Origin: Clostridia bacterium
Lineage (GTDB): Bacteria; Bacillota; Peptococcia; DRI-13; UBA5745
Direction: 5' to 3'
Assembly (NCBI GenBank): GCA_018436095.1
Contig: JAHDMJ010000018.1
Span: 62,001-126,000, forward strand
Length of the DNA stretch: 64,000 nt
Positions 26,245 through 35,200 of the stretch are shown here, piece by piece. Within the stretch, counting starts at the first letter, position 1. Every line of letters starts with the position of its first letter. A program made the position numbers and the translations under genes. Under the pieces are notes generated by a model. The model ran no database searches, had not been told where the DNA came from, and saw only the letters and a list, made by a program, of their open reading frames with translations.

Positions 26245-26471
26245 TCCAATACGCGATTTCGGAGATCAGATTGTCCAATAAACTACGGGGAAAAACCATT
26301 CTTGAACTGGAATTTCGCAAAAGGTTTGGTCTTAACATCATTGCCATTGTCAGAGGCAATGAAACCATTGTGGAAATCATGCCCAGCTTGCAGCTAAAAA
26401 CAGAGGACCTGATTGCCGTCGTGGGTACGAAAGACAGTATTTTGAAATTTGAGCGTTATTTAACTTCCTGA
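26241..26471 (+). CDS. TrkA-C (RCK_C) domain protein
   Basis: 76-residue protein that is essentially one RCK_C domain, the ligand-binding regulatory module of K+ and other ion transporters. Diagnostic stretch: LRGKTILELEFRKRFGLNIIAI, then LKTEDLIAVVGTKDSI. Typical RCK_C domains follow an RCK_N or a membrane part; here the only membrane part is in the overlapping upstream ORF, so a truncated or frameshifted parent is possible. No transporter gene is adjacent. Confidence 0.7.
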   Translation: MIQYAISEIRLSNKLRGKTILELEFRKRFGLNIIAIVRGNETIVEIMPSLQLKTEDLIAVVGTKDSILKFERYLTS

Positions 26472-26572
26472 TCGCAACAATCTGTACAAGGACATCATCA
26501 AACGGTATTATTTGTTTAAGGGATAGAGATACTATTCAATTAAGACCGATTTCAGATAGAAGGTGATGTCCT

Positions 26573-29029
26573 ATGTTATCAGAGAAAAAAACGCCCAATA
26601 GATTGGCAAGCGAAAAATCCCCTTATTTGCTCCAGCATGCTTACAACCCCGTGGACTGGTATCCCTGGGGAGAAGAAGCCTTCCGGAAAGCGAAGGAAGA
26701 AGACAAGCCGGTTTTTTTGAGCATCGGCTATTCCACTTGTCATTGGTGTCACGTAATGGCTCACGAATCCTTTGAGGATCAGGAAGTGGCCGAGAGGCTA
26801 AACCGTGACTTTGTGCCGGTGAAAGTGGACCGGGAGGTCCGGCCGGATGTGGACGAAGTCTATATGAATATCTGCCAGATGATCACAGGACAGGGCGGCT
26901 GGCCCCTGACCGTGGTGATGACGCCGGAGCAGAAGCCTTTTTATGTGGGAACCTATTTCCCCAAAAAGAGCCGCCACGGTATGCCGGGCTTATTGGATAT
27001 CCTGGATTCCCTGGCGGAGCATTGGCGGGAAAACCGGCGGCACGTGGAGGAAGTCAGCCGGCAGTGGACGGAAATTTTGCAGGAGCGGGAACAGGCCAAG
27101 AGTCAGAACAAAGCCCAAAGCAAAGACCAAAGCAAAGACCAAAGCAAGGCCAGGGACAATTGGCGGCAGCGCTTCCGTCAAATGGCTGCGGAGCAGATTC
27201 TCGGCAAAGCCGGGCAGGAGGGCAATGAGCCGGCAGGATATTATGACCCTTCACCCCGGGATTTTTTGAACAATGATGAAGGGGAAATGATCAAAACCGC
27301 CTATGAGCAATTGAAACAAAGCTTTGATACGCAATGGGGAGGCTTTGGTCCGCCTCCTAAATTTCCTTGCCCTTCGCAGTTGCTTTTCCTGCTGCATTAT
27401 CACCACTTTACTAAAGACGAAGAAGCCCTGGCCATGGTGGAAAAGACCCTGGAGCAAATGTACCGGGGCGGTATCTTTGACCATATCGGCTTTGGCTTTT
27501 CCCGCTATTCCACAGACCGGCAATGGCTGGCGCCCCATTTTGAAAAAATGCTTTATGATAATGCCCTGCTGGCTATGGTGTATACCGAGGCCTGGCAAAT
27601 TACCAAGCGGCCCTTATATAAGGTTATTGCATGCAAAACCCTTGATTATGCCTTGCGGGAGCTGGGGGCGGCAGAGGGCGGTTTTTTCTCCGCCCAGGAT
27701 GCGGACAGCCAGGGTGAGGAGGGCAAGTATTACGTTTTCACTCCGGCGGAGATTTTGGGGTTATTGGGCAAAGAAGACGGGGAGTATTTCAACTGGTACT
27801 TCGACATCACGGAAAAGGGCAATTTTGAGGGCAAAAATATTCCCAACCTCATCGGCAATCCGGAGTTTGACCAATTGAAGGAATGGCTGAAGGAGCGGGA
27901 GGCGGAGAAAGAGGGCGAAAGCAGCCGCGGTTCTTCGCCTGATGACAAAGCTGAGACTGGAGCTAAAGCCGGGGCCGGAGCTAAAACTGAAGCTGATGCT
28001 AAAGCCGGGGCGGCAGTTGGCGAAAAAGAGCCTTGGCCTATTGACGGCTGGGGCAGCGCTTCTGCCGATGGCACCAATCCCCTGATTCAATGGCTGGCTC
28101 AACAGGTTTACGCCTACCGGCTGGACCGGATGGAGCTGCATTTAGACGACAAAATATTGACGGCCTGGAATGGCTTAATGACGGCAGCTTTAATTAAAGC
28201 TTACCAGGCCTTTGGCTGGAATCATTATTTGGAGGCAGCCAGAAAGACCTTGGTTTTTGTAGAGGAAAAGCTTTTTAGTCCCCAAGGCCGGCTCCTGGTA
28301 AGCTACCACAAAGGGGAGGAGGCCCCGGCTGCCGCCGCCGCTGCCGGCCAAGGCCAAGGTTTGCTGGATGATTACAGCTTCCTGATCTGGGCCCAGTTGG
28401 AAATGTATGCGGCCACCTTTGAGCTGGTTTGGCTGGAAAGGGCCCTGGAGCTCAATGATATCCTGATCCGGGAGTTTTGGGATGAGGGAAGGGGCGGCTT
28501 TTATATGACGTCCTCCCAAGGCGAGAAGCTGATCAGCCGTCCCAAACCCTTTTATGACGGAGCTATGCCTGCAGGCAATTCAGTGGCGGCTCTCAACCTG
28601 CTGCGCCTGGCCCGGCTTACCGGCCGCCAAGAGCTGCGGGATAAATTTGATGAGCAGATCGAAGCCTTTGCCGGCGCTGCCGCCGGTTATCCCGCCGGCC
28701 ATTGCTTCTACCTGATTCCTTTAATGCTGGAGCTATATCCGGAACAGGAGTTGATTTGCACCTTGCCGGCAAAAAAAGGAGAGAGCGATATTGCCCTGCC
28801 CTTGGAGCAAAGGCTGAAGGCTATATTGAACCGGCGCTTCCGGCCCGAGCTGACGGTATTGGTAAAGGAGCGGGCTGAGGAAAATACCTTGGGAGAAATA
28901 GCCCCCTTCAGCAAGGATTATCCCTTGGCGGAGCTGGCAGGTTTCTATCTTTGCAGCGGCAAAGAGTGTCAGCCCCCCTGCCATAGCCTGGAGGAATTAG
29001 CCGGTAAGCTGGATGATCTTCGCCATTAG
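26573..29029 (+). CDS. thioredoxin domain-containing protein, YyaL/DUF255 family
   Basis: Large cytosolic protein: N-terminal thioredoxin-like domain with [16 protein letters not shown] (residues 46-62) followed by a six-hairpin alpha/alpha-barrel related to N-acylglucosamine epimerases and glycosidases. The biological role of the family is not known. At 818 residues it is over 100 longer than the usual 680, because of low-complexity insertions: a Lys/Gln/Ser/Asp repeat near 178-200, an Ala/Gly/Glu/Lys repeat near 440-485 and a short poly-Ala near 585. Start ATG follows GAAGGTGATGTCCT. Confidence 0.9.
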   Translation: MLSEKKTPNRLASEKSPYLLQHAYNPVDWYPWGEEAFRKAKEEDKPVFLSIGYSTCHWCHVMAHESFEDQEVAERLNRDFVPVKVDREVRPDVDEVYMNICQMITGQGGWPLTVVMTPEQKPFYVGTYFPKKSRHGMPGLLDILDSLAEHWRENRRHVEEVSRQWTEILQEREQAKSQNKAQSKDQSKDQSKARDNWRQRFRQMAAEQILGKAGQEGNEPAGYYDPSPRDFLNNDEGEMIKTAYEQLKQSFDTQWGGFGPPPKFPCPSQLLFLLHYHHFTKDEEALAMVEKTLEQMYRGGIFDHIGFGFSRYSTDRQWLAPHFEKMLYDNALLAMVYTEAWQITKRPLYKVIACKTLDYALRELGAAEGGFFSAQDADSQGEEGKYYVFTPAEILGLLGKEDGEYFNWYFDITEKGNFEGKNIPNLIGNPEFDQLKEWLKEREAEKEGESSRGSSPDDKAETGAKAGAGAKTEADAKAGAAVGEKEPWPIDGWGSASADGTNPLIQWLAQQVYAYRLDRMELHLDDKILTAWNGLMTAALIKAYQAFGWNHYLEAARKTLVFVEEKLFSPQGRLLVSYHKGEEAPAAAAAAGQGQGLLDDYSFLIWAQLEMYAATFELVWLERALELNDILIREFWDEGRGGFYMTSSQGEKLISRPKPFYDGAMPAGNSVAALNLLRLARLTGRQELRDKFDEQIEAFAGAAAGYPAGHCFYLIPLMLELYPEQELICTLPAKKGESDIALPLEQRLKAILNRRFRPELTVLVKERAEENTLGEIAPFSKDYPLAELAGFYLCSGKECQPPCHSLEELAGKLDDLRH

Positions 29030-29043
29030 AAAAAGGGTAAAAT

Positions 29044-29082
29044 AAAAAGAGCCTCATTCCTTAAAGGGAGAGGCTCTTTTCC
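29044..29082. terminator. bidirectional terminator between YyaL and DUF3892 genes
   Basis: Perfect AAAAGAGCCTC/GAGGCTCTTTT stem with A- and T-runs at both sides, serving both convergent genes. Confidence 0.9.
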
Positions 29083-29119
29083 TTAAATGTGCCCGGAGTG
29101 GAGTGGGCTGCGATACGGA

Positions 29120-29410
29120 TTAATGCGTTACGGAGGGCAGATTGCCCAGGTTATTGCCTTCCCTGCCGTCGGGCAGAGATTTGAGGTATTCATTGCCTTT
29201 GCGGGAGGCGATACCTACACCGCGGATGCCTCCTTGCCTGGCCAAAGCCACAGCCTGAGCTTTATCCAAAATCTGGCCGTCGGAAAGATGATAGCCGGTA
29301 ACCCGTCCCCCTTCTTTAACCAGAGCGGTAATTTCTTTAGCATCCGGCAAAGGCGTAGGGATGTCGCTAAGGGCGTTCATGGCCAGGGAAGAGCCCATGG
29401 ATTCATTCAT
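29120..29410 (-). CDS. DUF3892 domain protein
   Basis: 96-residue protein ending in a DUF3892 domain: ITALVKEGGRVTGYHLSDG, then ALARQGGIRGVGIA and NEYLKSLPDG...NNLGNLP. The family is common in spore-forming Bacillota and has no assigned function. The ATG at 29410 is chosen because AGGAGGAAAC stands 4-13 bases before it; an earlier ATG at 29434 has none. Confidence 0.82.
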   Translation of the reverse strand: MNESMGSSLAMNALSDIPTPLPDAKEITALVKEGGRVTGYHLSDGQILDKAQAVALARQGGIRGVGIASRKGNEYLKSLPDGREGNNLGNLPSVTH

Positions 29411-29506
29411 ATACGTTTCCTCCTGTTTGATCAATGGTTGTTATAGATCAGGCATTAAAGCCTGTCTCTTGTTATATTGTGATCTGAGACAGAAGGTCTT
29501 ATTCTA

Positions 29507-30025
29507 TTAAACCAGATTTTTTAACCGTTTGGCTAAAGGCAGGGCTAAGATGGCGGCCAGAGTGACTTGCAGGAAGTTGACGGGAATGGAGCCGGCGGGG
29601 GCAAGCCAGTTGCCGTAAAGGATGCCTTCGACCAAATAATAGCCGCCGATGGTGATTAAATTAGCGATGAAAATGGAAAGGGCATAAGAGCCAAGCCGGT
29701 TTTCCGGATTTTTTTCGGCAAAATGACCTACGGTAAAGCCTACGGCACCGGCAATGACGAAAGAAAATGGGGCCCACAGCGTCCAGCCGGAAAACAGGTC
29801 AAAGAGGGCCAGGCCGAAAGCGCCGGCTAAAGCGCCGGTTCTCCTGCCGTAGAGAAGAGCGAAGATGAATAAAGGCAAATCGCCTAAATGAATCATGCCG
29901 CCGACGCCGGCAATGGGAACACGGATATGAATAAACATAGCGGTGACAAGCACCAAGGCAATAGCCAGGCCATTGATGACCAGCATTTTAAGAGCGGATT
30001 GGCCGGCAGAGGGAACGCTGTTCAT
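29507..30025 (-). CDS. ECF transporter substrate-binding (S) subunit
   Basis: Integral membrane S component that binds a vitamin or cofactor precursor and docks on a shared EcfAT module, which is not in this window. 172 residues, about six helices; GGMIHLGDLPLFIFALLYGRRTG and FDLFSGW are typical of the DUF1393/HmpT-PanT-like group. Substrate cannot be read from the sequence. Start ATG 30025 has AGGAGGA 8-14 bases upstream; the annotated longer start at 30097 would put a polar extension before it. Confidence 0.85.
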   Translation of the reverse strand: MNSVPSAGQSALKMLVINGLAIALVLVTAMFIHIRVPIAGVGGMIHLGDLPLFIFALLYGRRTGALAGAFGLALFDLFSGWTLWAPFSFVIAGAVGFTVGHFAEKNPENRLGSYALSIFIANLITIGGYYLVEGILYGNWLAPAGSIPVNFLQVTLAAILALPLAKRLKNLV

Positions 30026-30259
30026 GAGAAATCCTCCTGAAATATGAATGAGATAATTTAAGTAATGCAGTAATTCAGCTTGTGATGCAATTAGCATAAC
30101 TTATTTTTGTACATAGTGAAATGGACAAAAAATTTATATTATATATGGACAGATAAGGCGGAGGGGATAAAGCGGGAACATAATCAGTCCTGATTGCGTC
30201 AATATAAGAAAAAAGCCAAGCGGCCAAAACACCGCAAGGCGATAAAGGAGAGTGGGAAT

Positions 30260-31600
30260 ATGAAAGCAGATAAGTATTTTGCTTTGGCTTTGACGCTATT
30301 TTTTACGTTGGCCGGATTCTCCGGTTGTGACCAGCCGCAAGCGGATATTGCAGAAAAGGTGGATGCCGGTTTGGTGAATATTGCCTCTGTAGAGACACGG
30401 CAATTGGAAGCTCCCGTATATGGACAGGAAGATGAGCAGGCTGCTGCTGTGGCCCAAGGCGCCAACCGTTTTGCTTTCAAGCTGGGTTCTCTTTTGGCTA
30501 AAGAGGCCGGCGCCGAAAACCTGGTCAGCTCCCCTTATTCCGTATGGCTGCCTTTGGCGGCTTTAGTCAATGCTGCCGATGACGCCGCTAAGCCTGGGCT
30601 GCGGGAAGCTTTGGAGACAGCAGGCATCAGCGAAGAGGATTTGAACCAGGCCGTTTCTCGGATGCTTCACGATTTGACGAAGCAAAGAGAAATAGAGACG
30701 GCCAAAGAATACGGCGAGGAATTTCATAATCCCCTGAAAATTGCCAATGCTATTTTTGTAGGCAATAATGTAACGTTGAAGCAGGATTTTGCCCAGTTGT
30801 TTATGGATTATTTTCGGGGCAATGTGATGAATGTGAACTTTCAATCTCCGGACGCCGTTGCAGCGGTAAACCAATGGGCCAGCGAAAATACGGAGGGCCT
30901 GATCCCCAGTATTATAGAAAAATTTGATGAGGATACGGTAGCGGCCCTGGCTAACGCCATTTATTTTTCCGACCGCTGGCACTGGGAGTTTGATCCTGAT
31001 CAGACCGAGGAAGACGTGTTTTATTCTCCAGGAGGGGAAACCGAAGCTTCTTATATGCTGCGGCAGGGAGATGAGCTGACCTATTATGAAGATGATAAAA
31101 TTCAAGCTCTGCCCCTTTCTTTTAAAACCGGCGGCGGCCTGTACATTCTGCTGCCCAAAGACGGTGATGCCCAAGGCCTGTTGAGCGGGATGACCCTGGA
31201 GTATTTTGAAAAGATACAGCAAAACGCTTCCCGGTCTACGGGCAAACTTTTGCTGCCCAGGTTTTCCATAGAAAGCAGCATCAGCCAGTTAAAGGATGTT
31301 CTTAAGGCTCTCGGCGTACCGCTGTTTGACCGGGAGGCCGCCCATCTTACCGGCGGTTTGCTGGAGGAAAATATTCCGGTTTGGCTTTCCGACGCCGCCC
31401 ATAAAGCATTGATCCAGGTGGACGAAAAAGGCACCACAGCGGCTGCTGTGACGGTGATGACAGCAGGGGCTACTTCTATGCCGATGCCTACGGAGCCCTT
31501 TGAGATGATTTGCAATAAACCTTTTGTTTTCGTGCTGTACGGTTACACCTATGATGGAGGAAGCCAGGTGCTGTTTACCGGTATGGTCAATCAGCCCTAA
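30260..31600 (+). CDS. serpin-family lipoprotein (protease inhibitor)
   Basis: Secreted, lipid-anchored serpin. Signal peptide with lipobox LAGFSGC (Cys at about residue 24), a short spacer, then a full serpin fold (about 70-446) ending in KPFVFVLYGY. The reactive-centre hinge reads EKGTTAAAVTV, which meets the small-residue rule for inhibitory serpins, and the following AGATSMPMP places P1-P1' near Thr-Ser by the usual count, suggesting an elastase- or subtilisin-like target. Start ATG 30260 follows AAAGGAGAG; a longer start at 30194 lacks a site. Bacterial serpins are sporadic and probably protect against host or community proteases. Confidence 0.92.
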   Translation: MKADKYFALALTLFFTLAGFSGCDQPQADIAEKVDAGLVNIASVETRQLEAPVYGQEDEQAAAVAQGANRFAFKLGSLLAKEAGAENLVSSPYSVWLPLAALVNAADDAAKPGLREALETAGISEEDLNQAVSRMLHDLTKQREIETAKEYGEEFHNPLKIANAIFVGNNVTLKQDFAQLFMDYFRGNVMNVNFQSPDAVAAVNQWASENTEGLIPSIIEKFDEDTVAALANAIYFSDRWHWEFDPDQTEEDVFYSPGGETEASYMLRQGDELTYYEDDKIQALPLSFKTGGGLYILLPKDGDAQGLLSGMTLEYFEKIQQNASRSTGKLLLPRFSIESSISQLKDVLKALGVPLFDREAAHLTGGLLEENIPVWLSDAAHKALIQVDEKGTTAAAVTVMTAGATSMPMPTEPFEMICNKPFVFVLYGYTYDGGSQVLFTGMVNQP

Positions 31601-31829
31601 GGCAATAAAAACAATTGGCATATCGCCTGCAAGAAAATCATCGTGATTTGCAAGCGAAAAGAGAGAATTGTCAGGACATGATGTTTACTCATGCTTTTTT
31701 CGTAAGAATTATCAATAACATCTTGTGCCCCGGTTTTTATTTTGGTATATTACCTCTATACAGATGGGAAAAGTAAAATAGAGGTCAAAGCGAATCTGTA
31801 ATACATAAGCAAGGAAAGAAGGATACCAA

Positions 31830-33530
31830 ATGAAACTGGTTGTTGTAGGCGGAGTCGCCGGAGGAGCATCTGCGGCGGCCCGGGTCAGACGGATCGACGC
31901 AAAGGCGGAAATTGTCATATTTGAGCGGGGTGAGCACGTGGCGTTTTCCAACTGTTGTTTGCCGTACCATCTGAGCGGTACGGTGGAGGACAGCGAAAGC
32001 CTTGTGCTGATGAGTCCGGACAAATTCAAAAAGCAGCATGATATTGACGCCCGTACCAATAGCGAAGTAATCGAGATCAAGGGTGATCAAAAGAGGGTCG
32101 TTGTTAGGGATACCTTGACGGGAGAGACCTATGAGGAGAGCTATGATAAGCTGCTTCTCTCTCCCGGCGCTAATCCCATCCTGCCCAAGAGCATTGCGGG
32201 CATTGACAGGGAAAACGTCTTCACCATCCGGAACGTTTCCGACATCCGCAGACTCAAAAGCTATCTGGACAAACCCGGCGTTCAAAACGTAGTGGTTGTG
32301 GGCGGCGGCTTTATCGGCGTCGAGACGGCGGAAAATCTGTGCGAGGCCGGAAAGAAGGTCAGCCTGGTGGAAGGGCTGGATCAGATCATGGCTCCCTTTG
32401 ATTATGATATGGTGCAGATCCTGCACAAGGAATTGATGGATCACGGCGTAGACCTCTTCCTGAAGAGCACCCTGACCGGGATTGAGGATGGCATTGTAAC
32501 GGTCCAAAAGGACGGGGGCTCCTTTGAGATCCCGGCGGACGCGGTTGTGATGTCGGTGGGCGTGGCCCCCGAAACCAGCCTCGCCCAAAAGGCAGGGCTG
32601 GAAATCGGCGAGACCCGGGGAATCCGGGTGAACCACAATTATCAAACCAGCGATCCGGATATCTACGCCGTAGGCGACGCCGTTGAAATCTTCAATGCCA
32701 TGACAAAAACATATGGACGTCTTGCTTTGGCCGGCCCCGCCCAGCGGCAGGCCCGGGCAGCCGCCGATCATATGTATGGCATCCCACACAACAACAAGGG
32801 ATATATCGGTTCTTCCTGCGTGCGCATATTCGAGCAGAATGCCGCATCCACGGGACTAAGCGAGAAGGCGGCGGCAAAAGCGGGATACAGTTTTGATTCG
32901 GTGCTTCTTTTCCCGCCTGACAAGGTCAGCTTGATGCCGGGAAGTCATCACATGGCGTTTAAACTGGTATTCGAGGTGCCCACCGGAAGAATTCTGGGGG
33001 CCCAGGCCATCGGCAAGGGCGCTGTTGACAAGCGTATCGACGTGATCGCCACTATGATTACTATGAACGGCACTCTGGAGGATTTGAAGGAGCTGGAGCT
33101 CTGCTATTCGCCGGTGTTCGGCACGGCAAAGGATATTGTAAATCAAGGGGCTTTCGTTGGCCTGAACATTCTCTATGGCCGGTACCGGCAGGTGCCTGTG
33201 AATCAAGTGCGGGAGCTGGTGGAGTCCGGCGCGTTCATTGTGGACGTCCGGGAGCCGGGAGAATATGCGGCGGGGCACCTGAACGGCGCCCGCAACATCC
33301 CGCTTTCTCAGCTGCGGGAGCGCATGGATGAAATTCCCCGGGACCAGCCGGTTTATATCCACTGCCGCTCCAGTCAGCGCAGCTATTACGCCATATGCTG
33401 TTTGCAGGGCAACGGATATCGCAACGTCATCAATATCAGCGGTTCGTATCTGGGCATTAACCTGTTTGAATACTTTAACGACCAGACAGAGCACCGCACC
33501 CCCATTATGAACAAGTATAATTTTTCGTAA
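31830..33530 (+). CDS. CoA-disulfide reductase/NADH oxidase with C-terminal rhodanese domain
   Basis: FAD-dependent pyridine-nucleotide disulfide reductase (residues 1-450) fused to a rhodanese domain (about 465-555). FAD and NAD motifs: VVVGGVAGGASAAARVRR and VVVVGGGFIGVETAENL. The redox Cys lies in FSNCCLPYH, where most relatives have NCGLPY, so two adjacent cysteines (42, 43) are present. The rhodanese loop HCRSSQRSY has an active-site Cys. Fusions of this kind reduce CoA disulfides, persulfides or polysulfides. Single gene with terminator; start ATG follows GAAAGAAGG. Confidence 0.9.
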   Translation: MKLVVVGGVAGGASAAARVRRIDAKAEIVIFERGEHVAFSNCCLPYHLSGTVEDSESLVLMSPDKFKKQHDIDARTNSEVIEIKGDQKRVVVRDTLTGETYEESYDKLLLSPGANPILPKSIAGIDRENVFTIRNVSDIRRLKSYLDKPGVQNVVVVGGGFIGVETAENLCEAGKKVSLVEGLDQIMAPFDYDMVQILHKELMDHGVDLFLKSTLTGIEDGIVTVQKDGGSFEIPADAVVMSVGVAPETSLAQKAGLEIGETRGIRVNHNYQTSDPDIYAVGDAVEIFNAMTKTYGRLALAGPAQRQARAAADHMYGIPHNNKGYIGSSCVRIFEQNAASTGLSEKAAAKAGYSFDSVLLFPPDKVSLMPGSHHMAFKLVFEVPTGRILGAQAIGKGAVDKRIDVIATMITMNGTLEDLKELELCYSPVFGTAKDIVNQGAFVGLNILYGRYRQVPVNQVRELVESGAFIVDVREPGEYAAGHLNGARNIPLSQLRERMDEIPRDQPVYIHCRSSQRSYYAICCLQGNGYRNVINISGSYLGINLFEYFNDQTEHRTPIMNKYNFS

Positions 33531-33551
33531 TTCACTGATTCAGGTTGCCGC

Positions 33552-33607
33552 AAAGAGGGTGTCCCCAATTGGTTTTTCAAAAGCCAATGAGAGACACCCT
33601 CTTTTTT
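33552..33607 (+). terminator. terminator after the CoA-disulfide reductase gene
   Basis: AAAGAGGGTGTC/GACACCCTCTTTTTT outer stem with inner ATTGG/CCAAT. Same family as the hairpin at 7707-7758. Confidence 0.85.
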
Positions 33608-33649
33608 GTGCGCCCGGTTTGGGTGGCCTGAAGGGAAAGGTCTCAAACA

Positions 33650-33680
33650 AAAACCACCTTGAGATAATCAAAGTGGTTTT
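33650..33680. repeat. dispersed hairpin repeat
   Basis: AAAACCACCTTGA...TCAAAGTGGTTTT. Two further copies with the same arms lie in the tandem repeats beside ssrA (40128-40163 and 40312-40350). Confidence 0.6.
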
Positions 33681-33748
33681 GGATGGAGACGAATCGCCGA
33701 TGAAGGTATTGCCGATTTTATCACAGGCTGATATCTGGTATTCCTTTT

Positions 33749-34459
33749 TTATGACGCTGCCATTACAAGAGCTAATAGGGCTATGGAGCCGATGAGAATT
33801 ATCGCCGGTGGTACTGTGTCATCATCTTTAATAGGGACAATATCTCCGGTGGTAATATCAAAGGTAATAATACGACCGTCCTTTGTTGCCACGGTTAGTG
33901 TATTTTCCTGCTCATTATATTTCCGCTTTTGCCATTCTTCCCACCAGGCAGAAGATACCGAAAAGGTCACTTTAGACCGGTCTTTTATCAAGTCTTTTAC
34001 TCTATAGCTTTTTACCAAATTTCCGCTTTCATAAAACCCAATGGCTGTTCCTTTCAGGTCACCCCATCCTTTGGTGTGAGCGGCGCCTACATATGCGAAA
34101 TGGAGTCCGTCACGGGAAAAGAAAATATTTCCGTTATAGAAGTATCCCCAACTATAATCAATGTTGAAACGCTCATCCTCAGGAATGTAATAAATATTCA
34201 CCGGCGGGTCGGAATTGTAGTAGAGGCCTGATTTTAGCTGCTCTTCATTTTCCTGGCCCAGAGGCGTCATATGAAAGATTTTGTTTCCGTCATCAAGCAG
34301 GATGGTATATGGCGTGGCCGGGGCCATAGTGTCTGCGTAAGCAGGGGAACAGAAAAAGAAAGTGATAGCGCAAGAAAATAGTAATAAAGCGGCCTTCTTT
34401 TTTGTAACGATTAACCCGTATGACTTGAAAAGTACAGGGATTCGCCATCTGGTGCCCAT
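33749..34459 (-). CDS. secreted protein of unknown function with C-terminal membrane helix
   Basis: 236 residues. An N-terminal signal sequence (about 18-42, ending SPAYA-DT) and a C-terminal hydrophobic helix (about 218-235) preceded by DDDTVPP. The central part is beta-rich, with repeated aromatic-glycine stretches (SWGYFYNGNIFFSRDGLHFAYVG), suggesting a small beta-propeller-like or WD-type surface domain. No sortase motif. The family is not recognised. Start ATG 34459 has AAGGAGAG 10-17 bases upstream. It stands alone between the reductase and the phage module. Confidence 0.7.
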   Translation of the reverse strand: MGTRWRIPVLFKSYGLIVTKKKAALLLFSCAITFFFCSPAYADTMAPATPYTILLDDGNKIFHMTPLGQENEEQLKSGLYYNSDPPVNIYYIPEDERFNIDYSWGYFYNGNIFFSRDGLHFAYVGAAHTKGWGDLKGTAIGFYESGNLVKSYRVKDLIKDRSKVTFSVSSAWWEEWQKRKYNEQENTLTVATKDGRIITFDITTGDIVPIKDDDTVPPAIILIGSIALLALVMAAS

Positions 34460-35102
34460 TATAGGACTCTCCTTTCAGCGCATGGCAGTTTTTGATTAGA
34501 GAGAACTATTTTCCTTTATTTTAAGCCGTTTTTTTCATCCCGTCAATTCTCTGGGGGGCATGAAAATCTCAGAATCATCCAAAGGATAGAAATGAGTTCA
34601 AAATGCTTCGATCCTGCTTCTATATAATAAAAAACAGGAATGCAGCCAGCGTGGCCCAGGGGCTAAGCAGCACAATATCAGCGTCATCAAAACCGATTTG
34701 ATATATATGAAAACCAATACCACGCAGGCGTATGGCGTTGCGGCGTTATTGATAGCGCAGTATTCTCCTGCGATGGTTGAGAAAAAGCGAAGTATAACTG
34801 TCAGGAGGATAATGACGGCGGGAACGAACCTGTTGAGCATCTGTCCAGTAAAGCGCAGGAGAAGTCGCCGCAGTTCGGTGGCGTAGACAGTAGGATTAAG
34901 ATAGAGCTCAGACTATTGCCCAGCTAAATATGAAACGGCTTAGGTAAAAGCCTGCTCCATTTCCCGGCACTATACAGTAACGCAAAGGCTATGACTGCAA
35001 GCCCCTTTTGCTATGAGTTGGTAGCCGCTGGGGGCGTACAGTGTCAGGAGTTGAGGGTTATAAAGGGATTAGGCAGGGGTGGAGGAATAGCCTTTTTAAA
35101 TG
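34460..35102. other. gene-poor spacer before the phage module
   Basis: No convincing gene. A minus-strand ORF at 34598-34840 encodes two hydrophobic helices but lacks a ribosome site; a plus-strand ORF at 34698-34886 is its shadow. Bases 34900-35100 show no structure. The left boundary of the phage module lies here; no copy of the ssrA 3' end was seen. Confidence 0.4.
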
Positions 35103-35191
35103 GCAGAAAACATGTCAGCCAATGTCACTTTCCCTTTTGCTATAGTAATGCCAAGCAAACCGGTGAGCTTGAGTATTGAGTGCAGAAAGGA
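35103..35191 (+). promoter_or_regulatory. duplicated promoter/leader, copy 1
   Basis: About 89 bp almost identical to 37183-37274. Includes ATGTCAGCCAATGTCA (a repeat of ATGTCA at 10-bp spacing), then TATAGT as -10, and a shared leader with the ribosome site AGAAAGGA. No -35 at the normal place, so an activator binding the direct repeats is likely. Confidence 0.6.
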
Positions 35192-35200
35192 AGAAAGGGC

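Noticed and set aside
34598-34840. 80-codon hydrophobic minus-strand ORF
   Set aside because: Two hydrophobic stretches but no ribosome site, neighbours or recognised family; kept only as a note.
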